A stretch of 64,000 nucleotides of DNA from Falciphora oryzae. Its lineage: Eukaryota > Ascomycota > Sordariomycetes > Magnaporthales > Magnaporthaceae. Under the pieces are notes generated by a model. That model was not told where the DNA came from and made no database searches. It worked only from the letters and a program-made list of their open reading frames with translations. Positions within the stretch are counted from its first letter, which is position 1, and each line of letters begins with the position of its first letter. The stretch is taken from the NCBI GenBank assembly GCA_000733355.1, contig JNVV01000024.1, positions 203,865-267,864 of the forward strand, given 5' to 3'. A program made the position numbers and the translations under genes. Shown piece after piece: positions 1-11,696 of this stretch.

Positions 1-645
1 ACGACGAAGTCGACGCAGCTCTCGTAGGTCTGCTTGGCTCCCGTGCCGAACCAGAACCACTGCAGGACGCACTGGCCGCCGGCGACGCACTTGCCAGCGG
101 GCAGGTTGGTGGGGAAGGTGACGTCGAAGGCCGTGTTGTTGGCGGGCAGCGGCTTCAGCTTCTCGTCGGCGTAGCTGTCGAAGACGATGAGGGGCTGGCC
201 CAGGACCTTGTTGGTCGCCGTCTCGACGACCGAGACGTTGCAGGGGCCCTCGTGCGGGATGGGCAGGATCGCCGTCATCTTGATGACCTGGCCGGGGGTG
301 AAGGTCTGCACGCGCGCCTTGTTGTCCTCGAACTGGGCGCCGCGGCAGAGGAACGGGTTGCCTGTTTTGGGAGGAAATGTTTCGGTTAGCAAGCCGGCTT
401 GGCAGGGGACTGGAAGTCTCGGCGGTTGATGTCACTCGGCCGAGTGGGTAAAACATACAGCCTGCGGTCACATTCTTCAGGTTCTCGATCGGGATGGTGC
501 CGTCGGCGAGAACGGCGTCGACGGCAGCCTGACCGCAGGCCTTGACCATGGCCGGTCCGGTGAGGCGGGCCAGGGGCTGGGTGATATTCCCGTGCGCGGA
601 AACCTGCGCAGCCAGGAAGGAGACGACAGCCAGCTTAGTCCACAT
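1..645 (-). CDS. Secreted LPMO-like / chitin-binding type-4 protein, 3' end cut by window edge
   Basis: Two exons are visible (645..459 and 361..1), with a GTATGT...CAG intron at 458..362. The start MWTKLAVVSFLAAQVSA is a clear signal peptide of about 18 residues. Cleavage would expose His-Gly (HGNITQP), the N-terminal histidine of an LPMO-type copper histidine brace. A second candidate ligand is the His in the PIPHEGP motif, and an aromatic QWFWFG segment follows near the C-terminus. The visible protein ends in ESCVDFVV, which looks close to the natural end, so only a few residues are probably missing. Family knowledge (PF03067-like secreted proteins) suggests an extracellular polysaccharide-binding or oxidising role; substrate and activity are unknown. 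The start is chosen because it gives the signal peptide and the His-1. Confidence 0.75.
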   Translation of the reverse strand, partial: MWTKLAVVSFLAAQVSAHGNITQPLARLTGPAMVKACGQAAVDAVLADGTIPIENLKNVTAGCMFYPLGRVTSTAETSSPLPSRLANRNISSQNRQPVPLPRRPVRGQQGARADLHPRPGHQDDGDPAHPARGPLQRLGRRDGDQQGPGPAPHRLRQLRRREAEAAARQQHGLRRHLPHQPARWQVRRRRPVRPAVVLVRHGSQADLRELRRLRR

Positions 646-1906
646 TTTGGCGGTTTTTATGATCGATATCGCGAGGACGGGGAGGGAAGAACAGGGAAGG
701 ATCGGGCGAAGGAGTTCGGCTGGTGAAGCAAACAAGGGAAAAAACGAGTGACCGGCACTGATGGTTGAAAAGAAACCTGCTACCAAGAACGGTAGATGAC
801 AAGAAGTGAAGTGAAGGAGAGGGTTTGTTTGCTTGAGGGAGGGAAGAAGAGACGAGCCAAGGATCGGACTCCGGGGACCAAGACGGGACAAGCGCCACCT
901 TTATGGAAATCACGTCTCTTAGCGAGGGCCTATCACGTCAAGAAAAAAACCCCAGAGCCGGCACACGGGCGCCTTCGGGCCCAATTTTGGCCGCCGAAGG
1001 GATGGTTCATGGGGGAAGAGGTCGTGGACGGAGAAACAAAAGCGGAGCCTCCGCGGGGGAGCGAGGCCGGGCCAGTCCTCCTGGACGTCCTGTCGAGACT
1101 CGAGATGGGATGGCGAGTACCCATTTTGGGGCTCCTCGTCCTCTGTTTGCATGGAGGCAAAGGGGCTTTGACTTTCGGTCCGCCCAGACCGTACGTAACA
1201 AGAACAAACATGCCCTGCTTCCCCCCAGCCCGGAACCAATGTCTGCGAGCGGTCCGCGCAACAGAAACAGCGCCGAAAAGGTGGGCTGCGGTTGGGGCCT
1301 TTGATGCAGGCCGCGTTTGAGGATCGTCGGATCGCTCAGAGCCCGCCGCTGTCGCGCTTGTCACGACCACCCAGGGCCCTGTCTGCCAGCGGCCACCCCG
1401 CCCCATGCCCTCCCTGTTCATAGCGCCTCGGCGCCTAACAACAGGGGCAAAACAGAGGCGAAAAAAGAATAATAATTTCTAAAAGTTAGAATTGAATCCA
1501 CACAAGGACAAAAAAAAAGCTTCTTCGAGCCAAGTTGACCCTCTCCAGCAGCTCCATACCGTCCCATGCTTAACAATTGCCTAAAGAGTCGCCCGACGCC
1601 ACACCCTTGCCTCACACAAACAAACCCTTGGTGCTGCTGGCCAAGTCGCCCACGCGGAGTGCTGTCAAGCGATCTTGGCAAACCCGCTTGTTTGGGATCA
1701 GCAAAACCAAGCAAAAGACCAATCGGAGCTTTTAGCCAGGGGTCAAAAGCACGGGTATGACTAAACCAACAGAGCCATGGTACTTTTTTTGATGGGCTTG
1801 GCGGCGTCATTTAGACTTTGTATATATCCTTGTCGCGCCCCTTTTTTTGTAACACAAGGTTACCATCGATGGCTCCTGTTCTATCGTCACTGACTTGTGT
1901 CTTTTG

Positions 1907-1942
<36 letters not shown>

Positions 1943-2238
1943 CGCCGCCTCGATCTTGACACCCACGCGAGAAAAGGCAGTTCGACACGCGACACTGATG
2001 CCAAGTCCCTGGTCTATTTCCTATTCTAGATATCCTTTTTCTACCCAAAGATCCGCTACATTGATGCCCGCCCACAAAGCCAAGCGGTGCGGTACGCACT
2101 TTCGACCATCCCCCAGACGCGGAGCCCCGAGGAGAGGCGGAGGAAAAGAAACATGAGGGGAGAAGGGGATAAAAAGCGAACAGCATTACGACACTCAAGA
2201 CAACAAAAAGCTTCATTCACGTCAAGTCATCCCATGTT
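646..2238. other. Intergenic region between LPMO-like gene and alcohol dehydrogenase
   Basis: No convincing gene is seen. The part next to 645 should hold the LPMO-like promoter and 5' UTR. The part near 2238 should hold the 3' end of nothing but spacer, since both flanking genes lie on the minus strand and the dehydrogenase ends at 2239. Open frames here overlap on several strands and look random. A long T tract lies inside (1908-1942). Confidence 0.6.
1908..1942. repeat. Poly(T) tract, about 35 bp
   Basis: Uninterrupted run of T in the intergenic region; length in the real genome may vary or be affected by sequencing. Confidence 0.9.
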
Positions 2239-3434
2239 TCACAGGTGCTTCTCGTTAACCAGGACGTAGCGGTACCTGGCCTTGCCCTCCTCCATGTCCA
2301 CAATGACCCGGTTCGCGTCGGCCATGGGCCTGGTCTGGACGATGGGCTTGATGTCGTGCTCGACGGCGAACTCGAGCATCTCCCTGATCTCGGCCGGGCT
2401 GCCGATGAGGCTGCCGCCGATCTTGATCTTGTTCAAGGCGAGCGTGAAGGCGTTGACGGGCGGCAGCGCGCCGCCCTCGGGGACGCCAACGTTGATGAGG
2501 ACGCCCCCCGGCCGCAGCAGCGCCAGGTAGTCGTTGAGCGGCATCCCGCCCGTCGAGACGGTGCAGATGACGAGGTCGAGCGTGCGCTTGTTGTGCGCGG
2601 CCCAGTCCGGGTCTTCGGCCGTCGCGATGTACGCGTCGGCGCCCATGGCCAGCACCTCGTCGCGCTTGCTCTGCCGCCTCGAGATGCCGACGACCTTGTC
2701 GGCGCCCAGGGCCTTGGCGAACATGACCGCAAAGTGGCCCAGGCCGCCGACGCCGACGACCCCCACCGACTTGCCGGGCCCACAGCCGTTGTCCTTGAGC
2801 GGGGTCCAGACGGTGACGCCGCCGCACAGCATGGGGGCGGCGTGCTCGGACTTGATGCCGTCGGGGATCTTGATGACGAAGTTGCCGTTGGTGCGGTTGT
2901 AGTCGGCGTAGCCGCCGTACGAGTTGCCCTCGCCGTCCGGGTAGGTGCTGCCGTACGTGTCGACGCGCTGCGTCGAGCAGTACTGCAGCTGGCCCGTCGA
3001 GCACTCGGGGCAGTCGTCGCGCATGCAGCTGCGCGCCTGCGCGCCCACGCCGACGCGGTCGCCGACCTTGATGTCCTTGACGTTGGCGCCGACGCGCACG
3101 GCGCGCCCGACGATCTCGTGGCCGACGCAGCAGGCTGTTGTTTCATCAAGAGTTAGTATTTGGCCCTTCGCCTGCGGTGTGGGGGACGGGGACGCAGTGG
3201 GAGCGAGTGGGTGGCGGGAAAATTGTTTGACCACGTACGGTACTTGGTAGGGAACCATCCAGAGCCCAGGACGTGCAAATCGGACCCGCACACGCCGCAG
3301 TGGGTGATCTGGATGTCGACGTCGTCCTCGGTCCACTTCTTGGGCTCGAACTGGCCCCATTCCATCTTGCCCTTGGCCGACTCGGGGCTCTTGCCGAGCC
3401 AGCCCTCAAAGGTGTAGTCCTTGGCGGCGGCCAT
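2239..3434 (-). CDS. Zinc-dependent NADP-type alcohol dehydrogenase (cinnamyl-alcohol dehydrogenase / ADH6-like)
   Basis: Two exons, 3434..3239 and 3134..2239, joined across a GTACGT...CAG intron; joining restores the motif YPCCVGHE and gives 363 aa. Catalytic zinc ligands are visible in CGVCGSDLH and GHE, and the structural-zinc lobe has four Cys around CMRDDCPECSTGQLQYC. The Rossmann motif is GVGGLGH, followed after the second strand by SRRQSKRD, whose Arg residues favour NADP(H). The family reduces aliphatic or aromatic aldehydes to alcohols in the cytosol with broad specificity, so the natural substrate cannot be read from sequence. The MAAAKDYTFEGW start is typical of fungal members. Confidence 0.92.
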
Positions 3435-5707
3435 GTTTGTTGTGAAACAGCTGCGGCGTTGTAATATGGACAAGACTATAGTAGGTTTGCGGTGGCGGGG
3501 TATGTAGACACGCTCGGGCGGTCAAGAGGATGTTGGTAGCGGGGTGGTGATGTTGAGGAATGGCCGTCTCAAGATCGAAGTGGGTTAATACGAAGCAGCA
3601 GCAGCAGCAGACGGCACGACGAGGGAGACGCGAGCACTTCATTATATACCGCAGTGCTCGATTTCCAGGGAACGGCCCAGATGTGCAGCTCCATAGCTAT
3701 CCCGGTGTGCCAGCAGTCACAAGAGGGGAACAACCTGGGTCCGCTAGGAACCTAGCTAACCATGACGTACGGCTGGCCACGGCGGGAGGACGGTCACACC
3801 GGGAGACGAAAGACGCCAGTCTCCATTCTCCCAGCGAGCTCCATGTTCTGTCTGCGGGCCCCCGGGCAAACGCTGCGCCGTGTCGAGGCGGATAGGCCGG
3901 CCCACCGTTGTTTGTAATCAACGGGCGGCTCGTCAGTTCTCACCTAGGTCTCCCCCCTCCCTTTTCGGAAGATCCGACGAGGGTCGAGTGACTTTGGGAA
4001 AAGACCGGCGGAGGGAAGGGAGCGAAGAGTGACGCTGCTAATGCGGGATAATGACACGGGGACCGCTGGAAGCGGCAACAGCAGTGCACGCATTGCTATT
4101 CTCGTTTATTAAACGGCATCTCGGACATGATGCCCCGTCCGCGCTGCTACCTCTGCGCCGTTATCGAGGCGTCAGCTGAGGATGGCAGGGAGACGTGCAG
4201 GTACATACTGGCTGACCGCTCATCGATCGACGCTGGCTGGATCTGGCCAACGCCACGGACGTCTGGTTCTTTCGTTCCTCGTCGCCCTTCTTCGCCTTTC
4301 CATCTTGGTCCTTCCGTTCCGCAGTGGGCCGGGAAGCCTGGCTTCTGGACGCGGGATCGATGTCGAAAAAACGGGGCTTGGAAACGTCGGGCTGGAGCGG
4401 ATCCCGATGTGCTTGCAGCTGGCGTGGGTGGATGATGAAGGAAAAAAAAAGTGAACAAAGACCGAAAGCCGACATCTCCCCAAGTCAAACACGAGATGGA
4501 GATTAGCTCCCGGTCTTATCCCCTATCTCCCACACTACGTAATCCCACCAAAGCCATTCGGATGGTCGGGTTAGTGATCAACAGGGCACCCGAGACTGTT
4601 CCTTTTTACCCACTACTAATCACTGATCACTCAACCAATAGGGCATTCACTGCGTCAATTTTGAGTGCTGACGGCCCGGTCGCGCCACGTTTTACATACA
4701 GCGTCGACCAGCAACGGTCCCCACCCACACGCCACACGAGGAGCCGCGTTGCCGCACGCCGTGTGTCGGAAAGTTTTTCCCGTTGTTGTCAATTTTGTTT
4801 TGTTCTTTCTTTTCTTTTTGTTTCCTTCTTCCGCTTCCGCGTAACCGGCCTAGCCGCGCCCTACCCTTGATCATGCAGTAGCGTAGGCTGGGTGCGAGCA
4901 CCCGCACCAGCACTATCTTTTGTCCGTTTTTAGTAACCGCCCAGGCTCGTAGGAAGTTGACTTCGGTGCCTGCGCTCAAAGGTGACGAACCGAGTCAAGA
5001 CACGCTCAATCTCTGTGCGATGTCGGGATCAGGAGACGGGACTTCGATTGCTCCAGGCAGAGCCGATAAGTGGCTGCTTTGCCACAAAAGGACTCGGGCT
5101 GAACTCGTGCAAAATTGATGATTGATTAACTTGCGTCTTGCCCGCCCCCAAAATGCAACCTCGGCATGATTCGGCCTCGATGGCAACCTCTGGGCCTGTG
5201 GACAGTGATCCCTGGAGGTCTCGAGTCAGGGGGAGCACCGGGCGAGCCCATCTTCACCGCTGGCTGCCCTCGACCCTTGTTATTTGCTGGTTGGGTATTG
5301 TAAATCCTGGCTGTTGCAGCGGCAATGGACATCAAACGGGACAGCATCGCGTCCGTCACCGAATACCAGATCGGTAGAGCATGGTGGGGGCGCCAGCGAG
5401 ACGAGGGGCAATCGATTATGCCCGACCAGCACGATGGGACCCATATAAAAGTACCGTTCATGATATCCAGTGATGTTAAAGAGTGACGGGAGACAGGAAA
5501 ATGCGGCCACGCACACTAATCATCCACAGCTCCTTCAAAGCCCGGATCACAAACCCAGCCGTGGCCCCCAAGCCGGACCACAGCGCGCGACGTCGGCAGT
5601 CGGCCCGAGGCGGCAGGATTTGTGATCATAGGGAGAGCCATCGTACGACCTAATCTACAAACATGATACCCAAAAAAAGGAACAAAAGGAATGGTAGTCA
5701 GTCACCC
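3435..5707. other. Intergenic region between alcohol dehydrogenase and OPT transporter
   Basis: About 2.3 kb between the dehydrogenase start and the transporter stop, both on the minus strand. It should contain the dehydrogenase promoter. No recognisable protein, tRNA or repeat family was found; the open frames are short, overlapping and low in family-like sequence. Confidence 0.6.
3642..3648 (-). promoter_or_regulatory. Candidate TATA box (TATATAA) of the alcohol dehydrogenase
   Basis: TATATAA on the minus strand, about 208 bp upstream of the dehydrogenase ATG. A CAG trinucleotide run (about 3597-3611) lies between it and the gene, in the probable 5' UTR or core promoter. Position and sequence only; no transcript evidence. 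Confidence 0.4.
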
Positions 5708-8700
5708 CTAGTGCCACGAGCCGGCCGGGGGCCCAAACGTCTCGCCCTTGGCGATGGGCAGCAGCACGCACGCCTTGCCCTCGCAGCCCTGCGAAACGAC
5801 ATCGACGCCCCACCACTTCGGCATCTGGATGTCGCTCCACTGCAGCGCGAAGAAGATGACGATGGCGGCGATGGCGACGCCCGACGAAAAAGCGGCCGAC
5901 AGGATGAAGTTGTACTTTGACCAAAAGGCCAGGTACCGGTTCTTGATCCAGATCCACGAAATGTAGGCGATGGGCACCGCGGGCAGCTGGTAGCTGAGGT
6001 TGTACGGCGCCATGCTGAGCGCGCCGTACAGCATGGCCACGGGGTGCACCTGCCGCAGCCACTGCGACTTGCGGAACCGGCGCTGCACGTACCAGAAGAT
6101 GACGGGCAGTACGAAGCCGATCGGGAAGCCGATGAGCGCGCCCGTGTATTGTCCGTTGACTGTTGATGGTCAGCGAGGAGCTCCACGATGTCGGTTTGGT
6201 GTGAAGCAGAGAAAGACAGGTACAAAAACTTACTGCCAAACACTTTCTTGGGACCGATAGTACCCCACAGCACCGACGCGGTGAAGAACGTGTTGATGCC
6301 CGGGCACGTGAAGCGGTTCGGGGCGTCCGGGGTGCAGACGCCGGGGATCTGGTTCATCTGGAAGTTGAGCACGCCGGTGCACACAAACGTCGAGGCGAGC
6401 GTGGCGACCATCTGGGCCCAGAAGGTGACGCGCGGCGGGATCTTGACGTAGTGCGCGAGCTTGAGGTCGTTTGCGAACCAGACGGCGTGCGCGCACGTCA
6501 CGTAGCCGTACGACTTGAAGAAGTTCATGGCCAGCGCGTTGCCCTCGACCCAGGACCCGCCGATGAACTCGGCCAGCACGTTGAGCGTGACCTCGATGCC
6601 CGTCATGGCCTTGACGATGCCCACGGGCACGACGAAGATGAGGCAGAGCACGAGGCCGTAGAAGATGACGCCCGGGGTCGTGAAGGTCTCGTAGCCGGCG
6701 ATGCCGCCGATGCCAAAGGCGATGGAGGCCACGAGCACGCACAGATACCACCATTCCGGAGCCTCCTTGTACTTGCTCATGAGGCGGTTGTGCACATCTT
6801 GGTACTGGCCAGCCGGGTGCTCATCGCCCTTCTTCTTCTTGAACGACTGCCACAGACTCTTGAAGCCCATCTTGACCTCGTACCGGTGGTACAGCGCAAT
6901 GTAGACAAGCGTAGCCGGGTAGATAGCGAAGAAGAAGATGTAGATGCTGATGTTGCCGGCCGCGAGGAAGGCCATAGAGTACGCCTCGTACTTGGCCCTG
7001 TCGAAGATGCCGCGGCTGTCAATGGCGCGCGACACGTTGTACAGACGGCCCGTGTTGTCGAAGATGCGGTTCGAGTTGATGGGCAGCGAGGCCGTGTACC
7101 AGGTGTTGGTGTACCAGATGGCCAGAATCACCATCGAGGCTATCGACATGCCGACGGTCTTGTTGAGGGTCGAGAAGAAGGGGATCATCAGCGGGTCCGT
7201 GTTGTCGAAGAGGAGCGTGTTCCAGTCAAAGGTCGACACCGGGTTGATGCCGAGCCCGTTGTTGAACCCAACGACGGCGTTGAGGTTGGTGTTGTCGGGC
7301 GCGATCCACGACATCCAGCTAAAGACGGACATTGCCGGGAAGATGTACTGGGGGAACCAGAAGTAGACAAACATGGCGCCAAAGGCCAGCAGGAAGAAGC
7401 GGTACCGGGACATGCCAATCCAGGTGCGGAATGGGCCCTCGACCTTGGCGTTGCTGGTGTCGTGGAAAGCCGTGTTAAGCGCGATCGTCACGAGGGATGC
7501 GGGCCAGACGCAGAAGGACGGGTAGACAAGGAACCGTCGCGTAAGCCCCGCCAGTCCGTAGCCGATAAAGTTGGTGGACAGCGCGATCAGGATCTGGTAC
7601 AAGAACTGCCCAGCGTACGGCTGGTTGAAGAAGGAGGCTGTTCAGGCAGCAGAGGTTAGTTAGCCATAAACGAGCGTCTTGGTAGCCAGGAAAGGAGGGA
7701 ACCCACGGAGATATTGACTCCAGATGATGTAGTTAGTATACGGGGTTTGGTATGCGACGTTCGCCATAATGGTAATCAGCATGTGCTCCTTCTTGTTGAA
7801 CGGCCCCGGGTTCAGGCTGATCCTAGACCCGAAGAGGGTGACCCCCCAGTCGGGCATTGCTTTCTCCCACAGCTTGCCCAGAGGGTAGGATAGCAGCTGG
7901 GCGACGTTGGCCAGGACAGTGATGCTAGGCTGACGGATGGAGAAGAGCTGGTTGATGAAGGCCAGTAAGACCGAGAAGAAAAGGCCAATGGCCCAGGCCC
8001 GGACCGTGGACACCGGGAGATCTGGGTTGTCATGGTTGTCGACAACGGCTCGCACCTGATGGTTGATGGGAAGGTGAGGTTAGCTGATAACAATCCTGTA
8101 TCACGCTGTGGCTCGAGCCAGATATGCCTACCTCGGCGTACGGGCTGTTGTTGGTAATAAGGGCGGCCTCGAGCTTCATCTCAGCGATGAGCTCCTCGTG
8201 CTTGTCCGGGTTCGTAAAGACATCATCGTTGGCTGAAGACAGCGCGTCAGTACAGCGTGTCAGTAACTCGTATGTCGCTTGGCAGACCCCTCCATCAGGC
8301 GCCAATTGGGGAAAACATGGGGGCAGGCAGCCATACAGACGAACTCCCTAATACGCTCGATAACAGCGAAAGGGAAGTTGGGATCGTCGTTATGAACCTT
8401 CATAACGTCCGTCATGATCTAGAGAATACCAGGGGACTCTCTGTCAGCCAAAGTGTGGAAGACACATGACACCGCACATGAATACGAGGGGCAGACCGAG
8501 GGAAATTGGCTTACAGCATGGACCTCCTCCAGAGTCATCCGGGCCGCAGTGGCTTTGGCCTCAACAAGGTCATCCTCCGTCGCCTGCAGGGCACTGTGAG
8601 CGAAGCATAGTGTTAGTGGGTGATAACTCGGGCTGCTAATGGGGCGTATAGGGACGGGGTAACTACATACTCATCCACGCGCCGGTTGACGGGAACATCG

Positions 8701-8902
8701 TCCATGGACGCGTCGGAGGTCTTGCAAGCGTTTGTTAGCACCAACAGACATATAAGAGGAGTAACGAGAGCGGTTTGTTCTCGCGCCTTACCGAAAAGGC
8801 AGAGCCCTTCTTCTCCCCAAGGACTCCCCCGGTGGGAGAAGCCCCAGCCAGGGGAGTCGTCGCCGTCACCTTCTCGACTTCGATCGGAGCCGACATAGTC
8901 AT
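5708..8902 (-). CDS. OPT-family oligopeptide transporter
   Basis: Eight exons: 8902..8792, 8720..8671, 8593..8515, 8418..8337, 8232..8132, 8055..7707, 7637..6234, 6159..5708. All introns are GT-AG, phases agree, and the product is 875 aa, usual for fungal OPTs. The hallmark NPGPFNKKEH sits just after the first membrane segments. About 14 further hydrophobic segments follow, including YIFPAMSVFSW, FIGGSWVEGNALAMNFFKSYGY and IYISWIWIK-like stretches near the end. The family imports small peptides, or in some clades siderophores or glutathione, with protons across the plasma membrane. Substrate is not predictable here. The start could be the ATG at 8902 or a second in-frame ATG two codons later (8896). 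Reading through the last intron gives a false C-terminus, so exon 8 is required. Confidence 0.93.
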
Positions 8903-11696
8903 TGATCTCTAGCCAGGACAGTGCGTCTGTGAGTAACAGACAGTGTCTACTCTGGGCGGCGAGAGTCGGCTGGTGTGCGGGCGTGGCTAGGAAAGGAGGA
9001 GCAGACACGAACGCATTGTGAGAGGATGAGCGCGTCAAGGACATATGTAAGGTTTGCGGGACGAGGAGACTCGTTGCCACCGTGACCTTTGGAGTGGAAA
9101 TGGCCCCCTGACCTTCCCCTACCCGCCATCTCCACGCTTCTTCCTCGCCTGCCCTCCACGCACACCATCGTACCAGCACCGAGGGCGCCATGGATCAGCC
9201 CAGTCGGCACGCTTCGTGGTGCTGGATATGGGTTAAGATAACGGACATTGACGGCCGAAACATGCTCTCCTTCCTATCTGGGTCGAAATTGGGCATGTCA
9301 TGAGCATGGACTCGGCTAGAGTGTTCGAGTCGTAGTATGCCCCCCCACAGAGATATGGACGGCTGGGTCGGCAAGCAATGGGGGCACCCCTGTCTCCTTT
9401 GATCGACTACCCCACGAGTTGCCGGGTACGCCCGGCTCGCTGATAGAGTGCTTACGACGGTGGCTTGTTTCGTAAATAGAGCCGGGGTAGACACGAGGAG
9501 GGCACGAGAGATGGCAGCAGCCATCGTTCAGACCTGAAGACGCTCTTGCGCGTCGGAGCCCTTTTGGTCGGTCGCTGGACGAGGCTAGACGTGGAGGGTC
9601 TCAAATGTGCGCGTCCCACAGAGGGAGTGTGGCAATGCAAGATAAGGCGCAGATAGCCTCTCACATAAAAGGGGACAGTCGGACCCAGAGGAAAGGAGGA
9701 TCGCATCTCCTGGGGAAGATTGCGGGCTGTGTTGGTTGTTTGGCCGTTTCGGCGAGAACATGGGTCCCCACGGCCATGGAACGAACACTGCAACGGGGCC
9801 AGCGTGCGGAGCGGGGTATCAATTTAGATTTCCCAAGCAACAACGCTGCGGCATTGAGGCTTTTGGGGTTGCGCCGGGGCTCTCACACGACTGAAGGCCA
9901 GGGCTGCTGGGGGCTCTGTGCCAAGAACGGGAGGCTCGCGAACAAGCCTTGGATAAGCATTCGGCAACCCTCAGCCGAGCCCTCGGCGAGCATCCGTTTT
10001 TGTTGCGCCGGCCTGTGCTGCGCTGCTATGCCCGAATTGGCAGCTGCACTTGCACGTTGCGCTCCGGGCATCGCGCCGACGGCGACGGAATCACATCCAG
10101 TGCCCAATGGCCGGGCGCCCTCCGCGATCCTGCGCCAACAGTCCATTGTCGTGTGGGGACTTGCACGGAGCTCGCACGACATCGGGCCCCCTTTTTTCTT
10201 CCCCCTTTGTTTGGCCCCGCCGGTCATGATCCTGACAAGCCACGGACTCCTCGCGACGTCGTCGCTAACGAGCGGAGTGGTATCTTCAAGACCTGGAAAG
10301 GACATCGACGCCAGAGCGATGGCGTGCCCGGCCGATGGTGGGACTCGTCGACGCCCGGATTTGCTTTGCACGACACCGGTCCAGGCGAGTAGGTAGGTGC
10401 CGTTGGCGGGTTGATGAAACCCCACAACCGCGACCACCCTCCCGCTCCCTCACGTGATACGGCACATCCCAGCCACAGCTGAACCCACATTGTGAGACAT
10501 GCCGGGCAGATAGGGATACGATCATCTACGATATCTTCCCGCCATTGACCTGATTCGACCGGTGACTTGCTGCATGTGGCGGAATGTCCACCGCTGCGAA
10601 CGTGGAAATACGCGCGATCAACCATTTGCGGTTTGGCAGTTTGGAAAGGCGGAAGCAGTCGGCAAGCAGGGCTTGGCTTGGCATCTGGAGGACGGGAAAC
10701 AAGACGGGATGCAGTGAAACCGACACGGGAATCAATCGAAACCAGAGCAAACAATGTGTCCAACGAAGAGGAACTGTCGAAACAGACGAAAACGGTGTGT
10801 ATGGCGAGGGCGGTCGCGTAATTCCGCCAAGACGTAAATGCACTTGAACTCTCAACCGATTATTCAAAAACGAACCTACCAACATATGCACAAAACCACA
10901 TAAATGAAACCGAATGCAAAACTATCCTGCCTCTAGTCTAGACCCGTTGCTCTTGATGCAATACGACAAGTGAATGCGCGCATGCTTATCTCATACGGGT
11001 TGTACAAGAAAGTTAGAGATGGAACCTTGCAAAGCTTTTTGGTTGAACAGACGGGAAAAAAAGCGCGAGGATTGGTTGGCGCTCCCAAAAGGCGGGACTT
11101 GGATGCCACGGCTGGCGGCGGAATCAATAATCACCTCGCCTCAAATCGGGAGAGCAGGAACGATGCGGGAGCCCAGGTTCCATTGGCGCCATTGGTCACA
11201 GATTCCCCAGCCAAGGGCGGCTGCGACGCACCCACGTTGCCGCCAGAAATAGACTAGCGAGCTTCTTAGTCCAACCCAGTATTGAAACCGCCCACCGCCA
11301 CCGCTTTCGCTCGTCCATTCGGGAACGGCCTTTGGGCACCGACGCTGGACGCCATCGTTGTCTGTGCTTGCACATGTGGCGAGCCGCCCGCGACCGCAAA
11401 TTGATCGCATCAACACCGCCGTGCCCATTGCCGTTCACTTTGCTCTGATTGCTGCCAAAGCGCGCGAGGAAAAAGAGCTCTGGGAATTGCTGTAGCCCGA
11501 GAGAACTAGCACGGGTGTCCATGGTATGCCCCGCCCCGCGAGACCAAGCCCGCGCGTGCTGCTGTGTTTTTTTCATGCGCGGCGCTGCCAGCCCAAACAT
11601 CCAGGAAGCCGCTGACTCCGTCGCCGCCCTCGCTGGCCATCCAGTCTCGACGTCAAACACTTGCTGCAAACCCGCTCGGCGCACCCTCGCTCTAAC
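8903..11696. other. Divergent intergenic region, OPT transporter / MIZ protein
   Basis: About 2.8 kb between divergently transcribed genes, expected to hold both promoters. Several long open frames exist, including one of 263 codons at 9605-10396 (+), but they overlap frames on other strands, carry no motif, and have no protein-like composition. No tRNA or transposon was seen. Confidence 0.55.

Noticed and set aside
796..1421. Overlapping open frames on both strands (up to 174 codons)
   Set aside because: Mutually overlapping, GC-driven, no recognisable protein feature; probably upstream region of the LPMO-like gene.
2245..3156. 303-codon open frame on the plus strand
   Set aside because: Antisense to the alcohol dehydrogenase, which has clear zinc and NADP motifs.
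5698..6233. Alternative C-terminus of the OPT transporter by reading through the last intron
   Set aside because: It gives Ser/Arg-rich nonsense, while splicing to exon 8 restores OPT membrane segments.
6451..7659. 402-codon open frame on the plus strand
   Set aside because: Antisense to OPT exon 7; charged His/Val/Asp-rich composition is the typical shadow of a GC-rich coding strand.
9605..10396. 263-codon open frame on the plus strand
   Set aside because: Cys/Ala/Arg-rich composition without motifs and competing frames on the other strand; looks random.
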